A DNA stretch of 64,000 bases. It comes from Gammaproteobacteria bacterium. GTDB lineage: Bacteria; Pseudomonadota; Gammaproteobacteria; Arenicellales; Poriferihabitantaceae. Location: the NCBI GenBank assembly GCA_030432755.1, contig JAUILZ010000010.1, positions 62,001-126,000 of the forward strand. Direction: 5' to 3'. The notes under the pieces are model-generated. The model made no database searches and was not told where the DNA came from. It was given only the letters and a program-made list of their open reading frames with translations. A program made the position numbers and the translations under genes. Positions 25,892 to 35,876 of this stretch are shown here, piece by piece (position 1 is the stretch's first letter; the number at the start of each line of letters is the position of its first letter).

Positions 25892-26866
25892 TTAGCCACT
25901 GGTGGTGGCGCGCCGGCGCGTGACCATCCGCCAGGCCGGCGTCACCACGAACTGCACCAGCGGGATGATAAGCGCGCCCAGGAGTATGCCGAACACCGAG
26001 GCGCCCAGCGCGCCGACGAGCCATGCGGTGAATCCCGTGAACCCGCTGGCAAGATGGTGGATCCATTCCGCCGGCCCGTGTATCCCGAGGTTCTCGAGGC
26101 CGTGGAGGAAGATGCTGCCGCCCACCCAGAGCATGGCGACGGTGCCGACGATGGCCAGTGCCTTGAGGAACCAGGGCATGCCACGCACCAGCCCGCGACC
26201 GATGGCGCGCCACAGGCCGCCGGCGAAGACATCCTCTCCCACCTGGCTCAATGCCAGGCCGGCGTCGTCCGCCTTGACGATCAGCGCCACCGCGCCGTAG
26301 ACCACGGCGGTGATGCCGACGCCCACTATCGCCAGTACGGCAGCCTGGGTCCAGAACCCGCTGTCCGGCACCGCTGACAGGGTGATCGCCATGATCTCCG
26401 CGGAGAGAATGAAGTCGGTGCGGATGGCGCCCTGCACCCGTGTCTCTTCCAGCGTTACGGGATCGGTGGCGGCGATACCGATCTTCTTCTCGTGGTCGTG
26501 GGCCTGGTGTGGAAAGAACGCTTCGAGGATTTTCTCCGCGCCCTCGTAACAGAGAAACGCGCCGCCCAGCATCAGCAGGGGAGAGATCAGCCAGGGCGCG
26601 AACAGGCTGAGTAGCAGCGCCGCGGGCAACAGGAACAACAGCTTGTTTTTGACTGAGCCAAGCGCGATGCGCCATACGATGGGCAGTTCGCGGTCGGCGG
26701 AGAAGCCCACGACATAGCGTGGCGTGACAGCGGCGTCATCGATGACGACCCCTGCGGACTTGGTGCCGGCCTTTATGGTCTGCGCGGCGACGTCGTCGAG
26801 GGAAGCGGCGGCGACCTTGGCGATGGCCGCAACATCGTCCAGCAGGGCAATGAGGCCCGTACTCAT
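25892..26866 (-). CDS. DUF808/YedI family inner-membrane protein
   Basis: 324 residues beginning MSTGLIALLDDVAAIAKVAAASLDD, the DUF808 N-terminal signature. It continues with KNKLLFLLPAALLLSLFAPW, GGAFLCYEGAEKILE and several further membrane helices, including the LGALIIPLVQFV end. YedI-type proteins are predicted inner-membrane proteins of unknown function. It converges on the ydcH-like gene. Confidence 0.88.
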   Translation of the reverse strand: MSTGLIALLDDVAAIAKVAAASLDDVAAQTIKAGTKSAGVVIDDAAVTPRYVVGFSADRELPIVWRIALGSVKNKLLFLLPAALLLSLFAPWLISPLLMLGGAFLCYEGAEKILEAFFPHQAHDHEKKIGIAATDPVTLEETRVQGAIRTDFILSAEIMAITLSAVPDSGFWTQAAVLAIVGVGITAVVYGAVALIVKADDAGLALSQVGEDVFAGGLWRAIGRGLVRGMPWFLKALAIVGTVAMLWVGGSIFLHGLENLGIHGPAEWIHHLASGFTGFTAWLVGALGASVFGILLGALIIPLVQFVVTPAWRMVTRRRATTSG

Positions 26867-26951
26867 GTCCAGGTTCCGGTAGTTGTGGCGGCGTCAGCGG
26901 ACAACCGGCGGGCCAGCCCGATCCGTGATGCCGATTGTTCAGCGGATGCTA

Positions 26952-27884
26952 TCACAACCCGTCCGCTCCCCCGGTCTTTGGCGGCGTCGCGGGCAGCTGT
27001 TCCCGGCGCCGTTCCCGCCACACGATCAGCAATCCGCCGGCAACGATCAGCAACGCCCCCGGGAAGAGTCGTCCGAAAGGCGCCTCGTCGAACCAAAGCC
27101 AGCCGATGACGAAGGAAAACGGGATACCGAAATACTCGAACGGCGAGAGGTTGCCCGGCCGGGTGAGTCGGTAGGCGGCGACGAGGCAGAACACCGCGCA
27201 TCCCCCCACCATGCCCATGGCGATCAGCCAGGCCCAGTCAGTGACGCTTGCCACGGGCACGTACACGTCCAGGAGGATCATCAGGATCGCGCTGCAGGTG
27301 AGGGTGACAAGCGTGGAGTGCAGGTTGATCACCGTGGTCGGCACGCTGTCGGGAAACAGGCGCACCATGACGCTCGACAGACCGTAGCCGAACGCGGCGC
27401 CAATGGGCAGGATGGCGATCCACTGGAACACCTCGCCCCCGGGCCGCATCACGAGCACCACCCCGGCAAAGCCCACCCCCACCGCGAGCCAGCGCACCAT
27501 GCCGACGTGGTGGCCCAGCAGCGGTACCGACAGCGCGGTGATGAACAAAGGCCCCGCGAAGGCGAGGGTGGACGCGGTGGCGAATTCCATCCGCGTGAGC
27601 GAGAGGTAGAAACAGTACTGCGCAAAGGCGATGGAGATGCCGCGGCCCAATGCGAGGGGCCAGCGGGACAGATGAAACCGGGCGAGGCCTTTCGTCCCAC
27701 GGGTCGCCCAGAGCGCGAGCAGGAAGGAGGGAATCAGGCCAAACAGGTTGCGAAAGGTGGCGATCTGCGGAACCGAGTACCGGTCGCCGAGCATCTTGAT
27801 CATAGCGCCCTGGAGATCGAACAGCAGCACCGCGAGCAACAGGCAGGCCACCGCGCGGCCAAAGCTCTCCCCGCGCGGGTTCAT
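26952..27884 (-). CDS. EamA/DMT-superfamily transporter
   Basis: 310 residues with ten hydrophobic segments in two five-helix halves, typical of drug/metabolite transporters. KMLGDRYSVPQIATFRNLFG and later PLLGHHVGMVRWLAVGVGFAGV are family-typical. It exports or imports small metabolites at the inner membrane; the substrate is not predictable. Its ATG overlaps the stop of the fructosamine-kinase gene by 4 nt, so the two are cotranscribed. Confidence 0.9.
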   Translation of the reverse strand: MNPRGESFGRAVACLLLAVLLFDLQGAMIKMLGDRYSVPQIATFRNLFGLIPSFLLALWATRGTKGLARFHLSRWPLALGRGISIAFAQYCFYLSLTRMEFATASTLAFAGPLFITALSVPLLGHHVGMVRWLAVGVGFAGVVLVMRPGGEVFQWIAILPIGAAFGYGLSSVMVRLFPDSVPTTVINLHSTLVTLTCSAILMILLDVYVPVASVTDWAWLIAMGMVGGCAVFCLVAAYRLTRPGNLSPFEYFGIPFSFVIGWLWFDEAPFGRLFPGALLIVAGGLLIVWRERRREQLPATPPKTGGADGL

Positions 27885-28723
27885 GCGAAGCGATCGAGCA
27901 CCGCGCGCACACTGGAAAGCCAGCCTGCGCCGAACAGGTTGAGGTGGTTGAGCAGGTGGTAGAGGTTGTAGAGCGGGACCCGGTCATCGAATCCGGGCGC
28001 CAGCGGCCGGGCCTCGCGGTAGGCCGACTCCAGCGCGGGGTCGGGGGCGCCGAACAGGTGCGTCATGGCGAGGTCGGCTTCGCCCCAGCCGTGGTGTGCA
28101 GCGGGGTCGATCAACGCGGGACCGCCGCTGCTGAAATGGATATTGCCCTGCCACAGATCGCCGTGGATCAGGGAAGGGGGCTGGTCGGGAATGGATTGAC
28201 GCAGGTTCTCCACGACCCGGTCGAGGCGGGCGCGGTCGCCCGCGGGCAACAGCCCCGCGGCATGGGCCCGATCACCCTGGGCCAACAACCGGCAGCGGGC
28301 GAAAAAATCATGGCCATCGTCGTGGATGGTGTTGGCCTGGGGAGAAAGGCCGCAGAAGTTGTCCGCCGGAAAGCCGAACGACGGCGCCCTGGCATCGTGT
28401 AGCGAAGCCAGTTGCCGCCCCAGCAACGCCGCATCGCCCGGGTGAGCCTGCGCCGGCGGTAGCCATTCGAGCAGCAACCATTCGCCGGCACAATGGTGAA
28501 CGGCCGGAACCCGCACTGTGGCGGATACGCCCAATGCAGCGAGGCCATCCCGCTCCGTCGCAAAGAAGCCCCGGGGCGCATCGTGGCGGGACTTGAGGCA
28601 CCATTCATTGTCGCCCGCGCGCAGGTGATAGACCGCGCAGATGCTGCCGCCGCCCAACGGCTCCATGGCGTCGACACGCTCCCCCAGCCAGGCCGACAAT
28701 TCGTCCTGGAGCCGCTGCGTCAT
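27881..28723 (-). CDS. Fructosamine kinase family protein
   Basis: 280 residues from MTQRLQDELSAWLG. It has an APH-like fold: LGGGSICAVYHLRAGDNEWCLK is the nucleotide-binding loop, LLLEWLPP the hinge, LIHGDLWQGN the catalytic HGD-N, and LIDPAAHHGWGEADLAMTHLFG the metal-binding segment. The family phosphorylates fructosamines or ribulosamines on glycated amines, initiating deglycation. It is coupled by 4 nt overlaps to a 51-residue membrane protein upstream and an EamA transporter downstream. Longer in-frame starts run across that small gene and are rejected. Confidence 0.9.
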   Translation of the reverse strand: MTQRLQDELSAWLGERVDAMEPLGGGSICAVYHLRAGDNEWCLKSRHDAPRGFFATERDGLAALGVSATVRVPAVHHCAGEWLLLEWLPPAQAHPGDAALLGRQLASLHDARAPSFGFPADNFCGLSPQANTIHDDGHDFFARCRLLAQGDRAHAAGLLPAGDRARLDRVVENLRQSIPDQPPSLIHGDLWQGNIHFSSGGPALIDPAAHHGWGEADLAMTHLFGAPDPALESAYREARPLAPGFDDRVPLYNLYHLLNHLNLFGAGWLSSVRAVLDRFA

Positions 28724-28875
28724 CGGTCCCGTTCCCGGGACGCGCGCGCCAGCAGGATGGCAATCAGCGCGCCCAGCAATACGAGGATGCCGAACGGATA
28801 GACCGTCCATCCGAGTAACCAGGCGGCCAGGGTGGCGCCCAGCAACAGTAGGATCACGACGAGGGCCCAGATCAT
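28720..28875 (-). CDS. 51-residue membrane protein
   Basis: Hand translation of the minus strand from the ATG at 28875 gives a 51-residue protein with two hydrophobic helices (WALVVILLLLGATLAAWLLG and YPFGILVLLGALIAILLARA) and a charged tail SRERDR. The stop overlaps the fructosamine-kinase ATG by 4 nt, like the other junction of this operon, which argues that it is translated. No strong ribosome-binding site is visible. Function unknown. Confidence 0.6.
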   Translation of the reverse strand: MIWALVVILLLLGATLAAWLLGWTVYPFGILVLLGALIAILLARASRERDR

Positions 28876-28993
28876 CGCCGGATTCTACTCGCCGACTGGC
28901 ATACCTAGTGTTTTTTTCTCCCCTCAAACCCCCATCACTGGTGTTGCGATATGGCATAATACCGCGCCGAACGCCGGGTCCTTCCCGGTAAAC

Positions 28994-28999
28994 TATAAT
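28994..28999 (+). promoter_or_regulatory. -10 candidate before yajC
   Basis: A perfect TATAAT sits 37 nt before the yajC ATG, in an AT-rich stretch that stands out from its surroundings. No good -35 box is seen at 16-18 nt. A second -10-like CATAAT lies near 28955. Confidence 0.35.
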
Positions 29000-29035
29000 T
29001 TTTTCAATAAGTAACCTGACTTTCAGGGAAATATC

Positions 29036-29365
29036 ATGAACTTTTTTATCCAGGATGCCTGGGCGCAGGCGGGTGGTGGCGGTGGCGCCGGACTCGTTGG
29101 CCTGCTGCCCATGGTCGCCATCTTCGTCATTTTCTATTTCCTCCTCATTCGTCCGCAGCAGAAAAAGGCGAAGGAGCACCGCGCCATGGTGGCCGACCTG
29201 TCCAAGGGGGACGAGGTGGTGACCAACGGCGGCGTGCTCGGCAAGATCACCAGCACCGACGAGAACTTTGTCACCGTCGAAGTGGCCCAGGGCGTCGAGC
29301 TGCGGGTGCAGCGCTTCGCCATCGCGCAGATGATGCCCAAGGGAACCATCAAGGGCGGCGAATAG
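29036..29365 (+). CDS. yajC: Preprotein translocase subunit YajC
   Basis: 109 residues. After a short AQAGGGGGAGL stretch there is one membrane helix, LLPMVAIFVIFYFLLIRPQQ, ending in the RPQQKKAKEH motif. The cytoplasmic domain has LSKGDEVVTNGGVLGKI. YajC associates with SecDF at the translocon. It heads the yajC-secD-secF operon. The tgt gene that often precedes yajC in gammaproteobacteria is absent. Confidence 0.96.
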   Translation: MNFFIQDAWAQAGGGGGAGLVGLLPMVAIFVIFYFLLIRPQQKKAKEHRAMVADLSKGDEVVTNGGVLGKITSTDENFVTVEVAQGVELRVQRFAIAQMMPKGTIKGGE

Positions 29366-29425
29366 CCGCGGTCCCGGCGCGGCTCTACAGGCCGCGCCAG
29401 GCGTCAATACCGGAACCGAGTCCGT

Positions 29426-31309
29426 ATGCTCAACAAGACCCCCTGGTGGAAGTACGCGCTGGTGGCCGTGATCCTGGCCACCGGGTTGTACTACGCATTA
29501 CCCAATATCTTCGGCAATGATCCCGGCATGACCATACGTGGCGCCCGGGGACTTTCCCTGGACGCCGCGGCGCTGGAGCGCGTGCAGGGCATCCTCAACG
29601 CCGAGGAGATCACCCCGCGTTCCCTGGTGCAGGATGATCGCGGTATCCGCATCCGCTTCGCCAGCAGCGAGGACCAGCTGGCCGCGCGCGACGCCATGGA
29701 GCGCAATCTCGGCGAGCAGTACAGCTCCGCCCTGAGCCTGGTGTCGGGCGCGCCGGACTGGCTGCTGGAATCCGGCGCCAACCCGATGTACCTCGGCCTC
29801 GACCTGCGCGGCGGCGTGCATTTCCTCCTCCAGGTGGACATGGAAAGCGCCATCGCCAATGCGAGGGAGCGTTACGAGGACGACATCCGCCTGGTGCTGC
29901 GCGAGGGTGACCTGCGTTATCGCGGAGTACGCCTCGTCACCGATGGCGCGATCGAGGTGACCATGCGCGACGCCGCCGACCGCGAAAGCGCGATGGACCG
30001 GGTGGGACGGGAACTGGGTGAACTGGACGTGGAGGCCGATAAGGATCGCGCCGACGTGTTTTTCGCCTCTCTCGGGGCAAACCAGGTCGCGGAGATCCGC
30101 AAGTTCGCTCTCGAACAGAACATGACCGCGCTCCGTAACCGGATCGACCAGCTTGGCGTCGCCGAGCCGGTGGTGCAGCAACAGGGGGACGACCGCATCG
30201 TGATCCAGCTTCCCGGGGTGCAGGATACCGAGCGCGCCAAGCGCATCCTCGGCCGCGCCGCCACCCTGGAAATGCGCATGGTGGACGAGAAAAATACCGG
30301 CGCGGCGGAACAGAGCGGCCAGTCGCCGCCGGGCGCGCGCCTGTATCGCTTTCGCGACGGCCGCCGCATCCTCCTCCAGCGGAGCATCATCTATTCCGGC
30401 GATAACATCGTAGACGCCGCGGCCAGCATCGACACCCAGACCGGCGCGCCCATCGTCAGCATCACCCTGGACGCCGAGGGCGCGCGCAAGAACAGCCGTA
30501 TCACCGGCGACAACATCGGCAATCGCATGGCGGTGGTCTACGTCGAGAATACCTCCGAGGTCGTGCGCGACGCGAACGGCAATATCGTGCTGGACGAGGA
30601 TGGCCAGGCAGTGCGCGAAAGCAGCAAGATCGAGGAGGTCATCACCGCGCCGGTGATCCGCGACCAGCTCGGCAAGCGTTTCCAGATCGAGGGCATCGGC
30701 AGCGTCGACGAGGCGCGCGACCTGGCGCTGATGCTGCGCTCCGGCTCACTCGCCGCGCCCGTGGATATCATCGAGGAACGCACCGTGGGTCCGAGCCTCG
30801 GCAAGGCCAACATCAACCAGGGCTTCATGTCCGTGGTGGTGGGCTTCGTCGTGGTGCTGGTCTTCATGCTGATCTACTACCGCCTGTTTGGTTTCGCGGC
30901 CAATATCGCCCTCGCCACCAACCTGGTGCTGATGGTGGCGGTGCTGTCCTTCTTCCAGGCGACGCTGACGCTGCCCGGGGTGGCCGGTATCGTGCTCACC
31001 GTGGGAATGGCGGTGGACGCCAACGTGCTGATCTTCGAGCGCATACGCGAGGAGATACGCAATGGCAACTCGCCACAGGCGAGCATCCACCTCGGCTATG
31101 ACAAGGCGCTGTCCACCATCGTCGACGCCAACGTCACCACCCTGATCGCCGCCATCGTGCTGTTCAACTTCGGCACCGGACCGATCAAGGGCTTTGCCGT
31201 GACCCTCAGCATCGGCATCCTGACCTCCATGTTCACCGCGATCCTGCTGACCCGGGTGCTGGTGAACTGGTACTACGGCGGAAAGAACGTCCGCCAACTG
31301 GCTATTTGA
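29426..31309 (+). CDS. secD: Protein translocase subunit SecD
   Basis: 627 residues. It has an N-terminal helix (WKYALVAVILATGLYYALP), the P1 region with LGLDLRGGVHFLLQVD, a large periplasmic domain, and a C-terminal five-helix RND-like half starting at GKANINQGFMSVVVGFVVVL. TVGMAVDANVLIFERIREE contains the conserved Asp of the proton path. With SecF it uses the proton motive force to pull proteins across the inner membrane. secF follows 21 nt later. Confidence 0.97.
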   Translation: MLNKTPWWKYALVAVILATGLYYALPNIFGNDPGMTIRGARGLSLDAAALERVQGILNAEEITPRSLVQDDRGIRIRFASSEDQLAARDAMERNLGEQYSSALSLVSGAPDWLLESGANPMYLGLDLRGGVHFLLQVDMESAIANARERYEDDIRLVLREGDLRYRGVRLVTDGAIEVTMRDAADRESAMDRVGRELGELDVEADKDRADVFFASLGANQVAEIRKFALEQNMTALRNRIDQLGVAEPVVQQQGDDRIVIQLPGVQDTERAKRILGRAATLEMRMVDEKNTGAAEQSGQSPPGARLYRFRDGRRILLQRSIIYSGDNIVDAAASIDTQTGAPIVSITLDAEGARKNSRITGDNIGNRMAVVYVENTSEVVRDANGNIVLDEDGQAVRESSKIEEVITAPVIRDQLGKRFQIEGIGSVDEARDLALMLRSGSLAAPVDIIEERTVGPSLGKANINQGFMSVVVGFVVVLVFMLIYYRLFGFAANIALATNLVLMVAVLSFFQATLTLPGVAGIVLTVGMAVDANVLIFERIREEIRNGNSPQASIHLGYDKALSTIVDANVTTLIAAIVLFNFGTGPIKGFAVTLSIGILTSMFTAILLTRVLVNWYYGGKNVRQLAI

Positions 31310-31330
31310 CAGTGTAGAGATCCAGATATC

Positions 31331-32347
31331 ATGAAATTTCAACTGATCAAAGACACCAGCATCGACTTCCTTGGCAAGCGCCGGGTGGCAATGGTCATCT
31401 CGCTCATCGTGATTGCCGTCAGCATTGGCTCACTGGTTGCCCGTGGACTCAACTTTGGTATCGACTTCACCGGTGGCACCCTGGTGGAGGTGGGCTACGA
31501 GCAGGCGGTGGAGGTGCAGAGCGTTCGTGCCGATCTAGCGGAAGGCGGCTTCGGCGACGCCATCGTGCAGCATTTTGGCACCTCGCGCGATGTTCTGATC
31601 CGCCTGCCGGTAACGGCGGCGCGCGAGGAGATCAAGGCCGCGGAACTGAGCAATGCAGTAATGCAGGCGCTGCGCGCGCCCGTCGGCGAGATACTCGCGG
31701 AGCAGGGTGGTGAAGGCAGCCAGCAATGCAGCCGTGACGGCGCGGTGCAGGACTGTGTGGTGCAGATGCGGCGGGTGGAATTCGTCGGACCCCAGGTGGG
31801 CGATGAACTCAAGGAGCAGGGTGGCCTGGCCATGCTGTACGCGCTCATCGGCATCCTGATCTACGTCACCTTCCGCTTCGAATGGCGATTTGCCGTCGGC
31901 TCCGTGGTGGCGCTGGTGCATGACGTGCTCATTACCGTTGGCGTATTCTCACTGCTGCAACTTGACGTTTCGCTGGCGGTGCTCGCCGCGGTGCTGGCGG
32001 TGATCGGTTACTCGCTCAACGACACCATCGTGGTATTCGACCGCATAAGGGAGAATTTTCGCAAGCTGCGCAAGGCGGAACCGGTGTCGATCATGAACCA
32101 GTCGATCAACGAGACACTGCCGCGCACCCTGCTGACCTCCATTACCACGCTGTTCGTGGTTCTCGCGCTTTTGTTTCTGGGCGGCGAGGTGATTCGCGGT
32201 TTCGCCATCGCGCTGCTGGTGGGTATCCTGGTGGGTACCTATTCCTCCATCTTCGTCGCCAGCCCCACGGTGCTCGCTCTCGGCGTCAGCCGGGACGACC
32301 TGATGCCGGTGGTCAAGGAAGGCGCCGAAGTGGACAGTCAGCCCTGA
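31331..32347 (+). CDS. secF: Protein translocase subunit SecF
   Basis: 338 residues and six membrane helices. LNFGIDFTGGTLVEVGY follows the first helix. VIGYSLNDTIVVFDRIRENF holds the conserved Asp/Arg segment, and NETLPRTLLTSITTL follows. A Cys-containing insert near residue 135 (SQQCSRDGAVQDCVVQMR) could form a periplasmic disulfide. It partners with SecD, directly upstream. Confidence 0.97.
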   Translation: MKFQLIKDTSIDFLGKRRVAMVISLIVIAVSIGSLVARGLNFGIDFTGGTLVEVGYEQAVEVQSVRADLAEGGFGDAIVQHFGTSRDVLIRLPVTAAREEIKAAELSNAVMQALRAPVGEILAEQGGEGSQQCSRDGAVQDCVVQMRRVEFVGPQVGDELKEQGGLAMLYALIGILIYVTFRFEWRFAVGSVVALVHDVLITVGVFSLLQLDVSLAVLAAVLAVIGYSLNDTIVVFDRIRENFRKLRKAEPVSIMNQSINETLPRTLLTSITTLFVVLALLFLGGEVIRGFAIALLVGILVGTYSSIFVASPTVLALGVSRDDLMPVVKEGAEVDSQP

Positions 32348-32365
32348 CGCGCCAGGTTCCAACCG

Positions 32366-32881
32366 ATGCGCTGCCCCTACTGCGCCAGTGCTGATACCCG
32401 GGTGATCGATTCTCGTCTCGGGGACAACGGTGACGCGGTACGCCGGCGGCGCGAATGCCAGGAATGCAGCGAACGCTTCTCCACCCTGGAGCAGGTGGTG
32501 CTGCAGATGCCCCAGGTGATCAAGTCCGATGGCCGGCGCGAGCGATTCGACGAGGACAAACTGCGCCGCGGACTGGAACGCGCGCTGGAAAAACGGCCGG
32601 TGGAAAGCGAAACGGTCGCAGCCGCGATGAACCGCATCATGCGCCGCTTCGCCCACACCGGCGAGCGCGAGGTGGAGGCCAAACAGATCGGCCGCGAGGT
32701 GATGGAGGAACTGCGCGACATCGACGAGGTCGCCTATGTCCGCTTTGCCTCGGTTTACCGCAGCTTCCAGGATCTCGAAGCGTTCAGTGACGAGGTCGAG
32801 CGATTGCGAGAGACACTGAGTGATCGTACCGGCAAGGTGCAGCTTTCGCTGTTTACCGCCGGCGGCGAGCGCAACCGCTAG
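32366..32881 (+). CDS. nrdR: Transcriptional repressor NrdR
   Basis: 171 residues. The N-terminal zinc ribbon is CPYC at 3-6 and CQEC near 31-34. An ATP-cone domain follows ([20 protein letters not shown] and on). NrdR binds NrdR boxes when dATP is bound and represses ribonucleotide reductase genes. It precedes ribD, as in many gammaproteobacteria. Confidence 0.97.
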   Translation: MRCPYCASADTRVIDSRLGDNGDAVRRRRECQECSERFSTLEQVVLQMPQVIKSDGRRERFDEDKLRRGLERALEKRPVESETVAAAMNRIMRRFAHTGEREVEAKQIGREVMEELRDIDEVAYVRFASVYRSFQDLEAFSDEVERLRETLSDRTGKVQLSLFTAGGERNR

Positions 32882-32893
32882 AACCAGTTTCCC

Positions 32894-34081
32894 ATGGCCA
32901 TCTTCACCGGCATCCGCGACCTGAAGGAAAGCATCGGCGCAGCACCGGCCGCGCAACTGGAAATTCCCGAGACCTACGTGCGCCAGCCCGGCGACGATCA
33001 TCGCTTCATGGCGCGCGCGCTCAAGCTGGCGGAGAAGGGTGTCGCCACCACCCATCCCAATCCACGGGTCGGATGTGTAGTCACCCGCAATGGCGTGGTG
33101 GTGGGCGAGGGCTGGCATCGCTTCGCCGGCGAACCCCATGCCGAGGTCAATGCGCTGCGCCAGGCAGGCAAGCTGGCGAATGACGGCACGCTGTACGTCA
33201 ATCTCGAACCCTGCTGCCACCAGGGGCGTACGCCGCCCTGTACCGACGCCATCATCCGCGCCGGTATCAGCCGCGTGGTCTGCGCGATGGAGGATCCCAA
33301 CCCGCTGGTCAATCGCGCGGGCATCTCCGCGTTGCAACGCGCCGGCATCACGGTGGAGGTTGGAACGGGGCATGACCAGGCGAAAACCCTCAACCGGGGT
33401 TTCGTCCGCCGCCTCACCAGCGGGGTGCCCTGGGTCTCGCTCAAGATCGCCATCAGCCTGGATGGCAAGACCGCGCTCGCCAGCGGTGAGAGCCAGTGGA
33501 TCACCTCCGAGGATGCGCGCCGTGACGCCCATCGCCTGCGCGCCGCGAGTTCCGCCATCATTACCGGCATCGGCACCGTGCTCAGGGATAACCCGCGCAT
33601 GACCGCGCGCCTGCCCGGCGTGGAGCGGCAGCCGTTGCGGGTGATTCTCGACAGCCGCCTCAGCACCCCGGTGGACGCGGCCATCCTCGACCAGCCCGGT
33701 GACGTGCTGATCTTCACCGATCCGGAGTATGTCGGCGACGCGGATATCTACGACCGCAAGAACGTCGAGGTCATCGGCTGCGCCATGCGCGCCGGCAGCC
33801 TGGACCTCGACGCGGTGCTGCGCGAACTCGGCGAACGCGAGATCAACGAGGTGATGCTCGAGGCGGGCTCGCGCCTCAGTGGCGGCATGCTTGCCAGCGG
33901 GCTGGTGGATGAACTGGTGGTGTACATGGCGCCGGACCTGCTCGGCGAGGCCGCGCGCGGTATGCTGCGCATCCCGGGCATCGAGACCATGGCGGACAAG
34001 CGCACTCTGACGTTCCGTGACGTGCGACGCATCGGCCGCGACCTGCGACTCGTCCTCGACGTGGGCGGCGCGAAGCCCTGA
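32894..34081 (+). CDS. ribD: Bifunctional riboflavin deaminase/reductase RibD
   Basis: 395 residues. The deaminase domain has GEPHAEVNAL (zinc His and catalytic Glu) and EPCCHQGRTPPC (zinc Cys pair). The reductase domain begins near residue 180 (VSLKIAISLDGKTAL). It carries out the second and third steps of riboflavin synthesis. About 30 residues precede the usual start region DDHRFMARALKLA. A GTG at 32978 would give the normal family length, so the ATG at 32894 may be wrong. Confidence 0.95.
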   Translation: MAIFTGIRDLKESIGAAPAAQLEIPETYVRQPGDDHRFMARALKLAEKGVATTHPNPRVGCVVTRNGVVVGEGWHRFAGEPHAEVNALRQAGKLANDGTLYVNLEPCCHQGRTPPCTDAIIRAGISRVVCAMEDPNPLVNRAGISALQRAGITVEVGTGHDQAKTLNRGFVRRLTSGVPWVSLKIAISLDGKTALASGESQWITSEDARRDAHRLRAASSAIITGIGTVLRDNPRMTARLPGVERQPLRVILDSRLSTPVDAAILDQPGDVLIFTDPEYVGDADIYDRKNVEVIGCAMRAGSLDLDAVLRELGEREINEVMLEAGSRLSGGMLASGLVDELVVYMAPDLLGEAARGMLRIPGIETMADKRTLTFRDVRRIGRDLRLVLDVGGAKP

Positions 34082-34088
34082 GACCGCC

Positions 34089-34712
34089 ATGTTCACCGGA
34101 ATCGTCGAGACCACGGGCCGGGTCTGCCTGAGCCAGCCGTCGGGTGACGGGCTACGACTGGGGATCGATCTCGGCGGACTCGACACATCCGCCATCCACA
34201 CCGGCGACAGTATCGCGGTCAATGGCGTCTGCCTCACGGTGACTACCATCGAAGACGACGCCGGTTCGTTCGACGTGTCCGGTGAAACGCTGGACAGGAC
34301 GCTGATCGGTGAGTGGGCGCCGGACAGGCGGGTCAACCTGGAACCCGCGCTCACCCTGGGCAAGCCCCTGGGCGGTCATCTCGTCTCCGGTCATGTCGAT
34401 GGCTCCGCGTATCTCGACGAACTGCGTCCCGACAGCGACTCCACCTGGATGCGCTTCCGCCTGCCGCGCGCTCTCGGCCGGTTCATCGCGGTCAAGGGCT
34501 CGGTGACCGTGGACGGCGTCAGCCTGACCTCCAACGATGTGACGGACGATGGCGACGATACCCTGTTCGAGCTCACCCTGGTGCCGCATACCCTCGCGGT
34601 CACCACGCTGGGCGATTTACTGCCGGGAGATCGCGTGCATATCGAGGTGGACATGATGGCGCGCTACCTCGAACGCCTGCTGGCGTCCGAACGCGGCAGG
34701 GAAGCGAAATGA
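34089..34712 (+). CDS. ribE: Riboflavin synthase alpha chain
   Basis: 207 residues from MFTGIVETTGRV. The two homologous lumazine-binding domains are visible: the first with GDSIAVNGVCLTVT, the second with GSVTVDGVSLTSNDV near residue 140. It dismutates 6,7-dimethyl-8-ribityllumazine to riboflavin. The stop overlaps the ribB ATG by 4 nt. Confidence 0.96.
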   Translation: MFTGIVETTGRVCLSQPSGDGLRLGIDLGGLDTSAIHTGDSIAVNGVCLTVTTIEDDAGSFDVSGETLDRTLIGEWAPDRRVNLEPALTLGKPLGGHLVSGHVDGSAYLDELRPDSDSTWMRFRLPRALGRFIAVKGSVTVDGVSLTSNDVTDDGDDTLFELTLVPHTLAVTTLGDLLPGDRVHIEVDMMARYLERLLASERGREAK

Positions 34713-35876
34713 GCGAGGCGCATCACGTGGTGGACTCCATCGACGACGTGCTCGCCGACTATCGCCAGGGCCGGATGGTGATCCTGGTGGACGACGAGGA
34801 CCGGGAGAACGAGGGCGACCTGCTGATGGCGGCGGAATGTGTCACCGCCGACCATGTCAACTTCATGGCCTCCCATGGCCGCGGCCTGATCTGCCTGACG
34901 CTCACCGAGGAACGCTGCCGCCAGCTCGACCTGCCGCTAATGGTGAGCCGCAACAACGCCCGGTTCTCAACCAACTTCACGGTGTCCATCGAGGCGGCTG
35001 ACGGGGTCACCACCGGCATCTCGGCCCAGGACCGGGCAATCACGGTGCGCGCCGCGGTGAAGCGCAACGCGCGTCCGGACGATCTCGTCACCCCGGGGCA
35101 CATCTTCCCCATCAAGGCCCAGCCGGGCGGCGTACTGACCCGCGCCGGGCATACCGAGGCCGGCGTCGATCTCGCGCGTCTCAGTGGCTTCGAGCCCGCG
35201 AGCGTGATCTGCGAGATCCTGCGCGAGGACGGCACCATGGCGCGCCTGCCTGACCTGGTGGAATTCGCCCGTCAGCACGATCTCAGGATCGGCACGATCG
35301 CCGACCTGATCAAGTACCGGCTGCGCCACGACCCGACCCTGGAACGCATCGACAACCGCCCGCTGCGCCTGGACCAGGGCGAGTTCAACGCGCTGACGTA
35401 TCATGACGTCGCGGAGGGAGGCACCCACCTGGCGTTGACCTACGGTCGACTCACGCCCGGGGAGCCGGTGCCCGTGCGCGTGCAGGTGCATCGCGGCCTG
35501 CTCGACTCGGTGCTCGATGCGGGCGCGCCGGAAAGCTGGAGTATCGGCTCAGCGCTCTCCGCCATCGTCGATCATGGCGCGGGCGCGCTGATCCTGCTGG
35601 CCTATCACGAGGAGGCCCATGAGCTCGCCTCGCGTATCCAGTTGCGTGGCGGGCCGTCGCGCGCCGAGACAGAGCGCGCCCCGGAAGACCCGGCAAAACA
35701 CAGCCCCGGCGACCTGCGCATGCTCGGCGCGGGATCGCAGATCATCGCCGATCTCGGCCTCGACAAGATCCTGTCTCTCGGCAGGGAATGGCGTACCTTC
35801 GGTTTGTCCGGCTTCGGACTGGAGGTTGTAGAATACCTGCCCGACCGGCAGGCCCTCGAATCCTGGAAACAGAACC

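Noticed and set aside
32882..34088. FMN riboswitch ahead of the riboflavin genes
   Set aside because: ribD begins 12 nt after nrdR and the rib genes overlap or nearly abut, so there is no leader long enough and no RFN-like conserved helices were seen.
31949..34363. Minus-strand frame of 804 codons
   Set aside because: Spans secF, nrdR, ribD and ribE on the other strand. Low-complexity His/Ala/Gly-rich product with no family resemblance.
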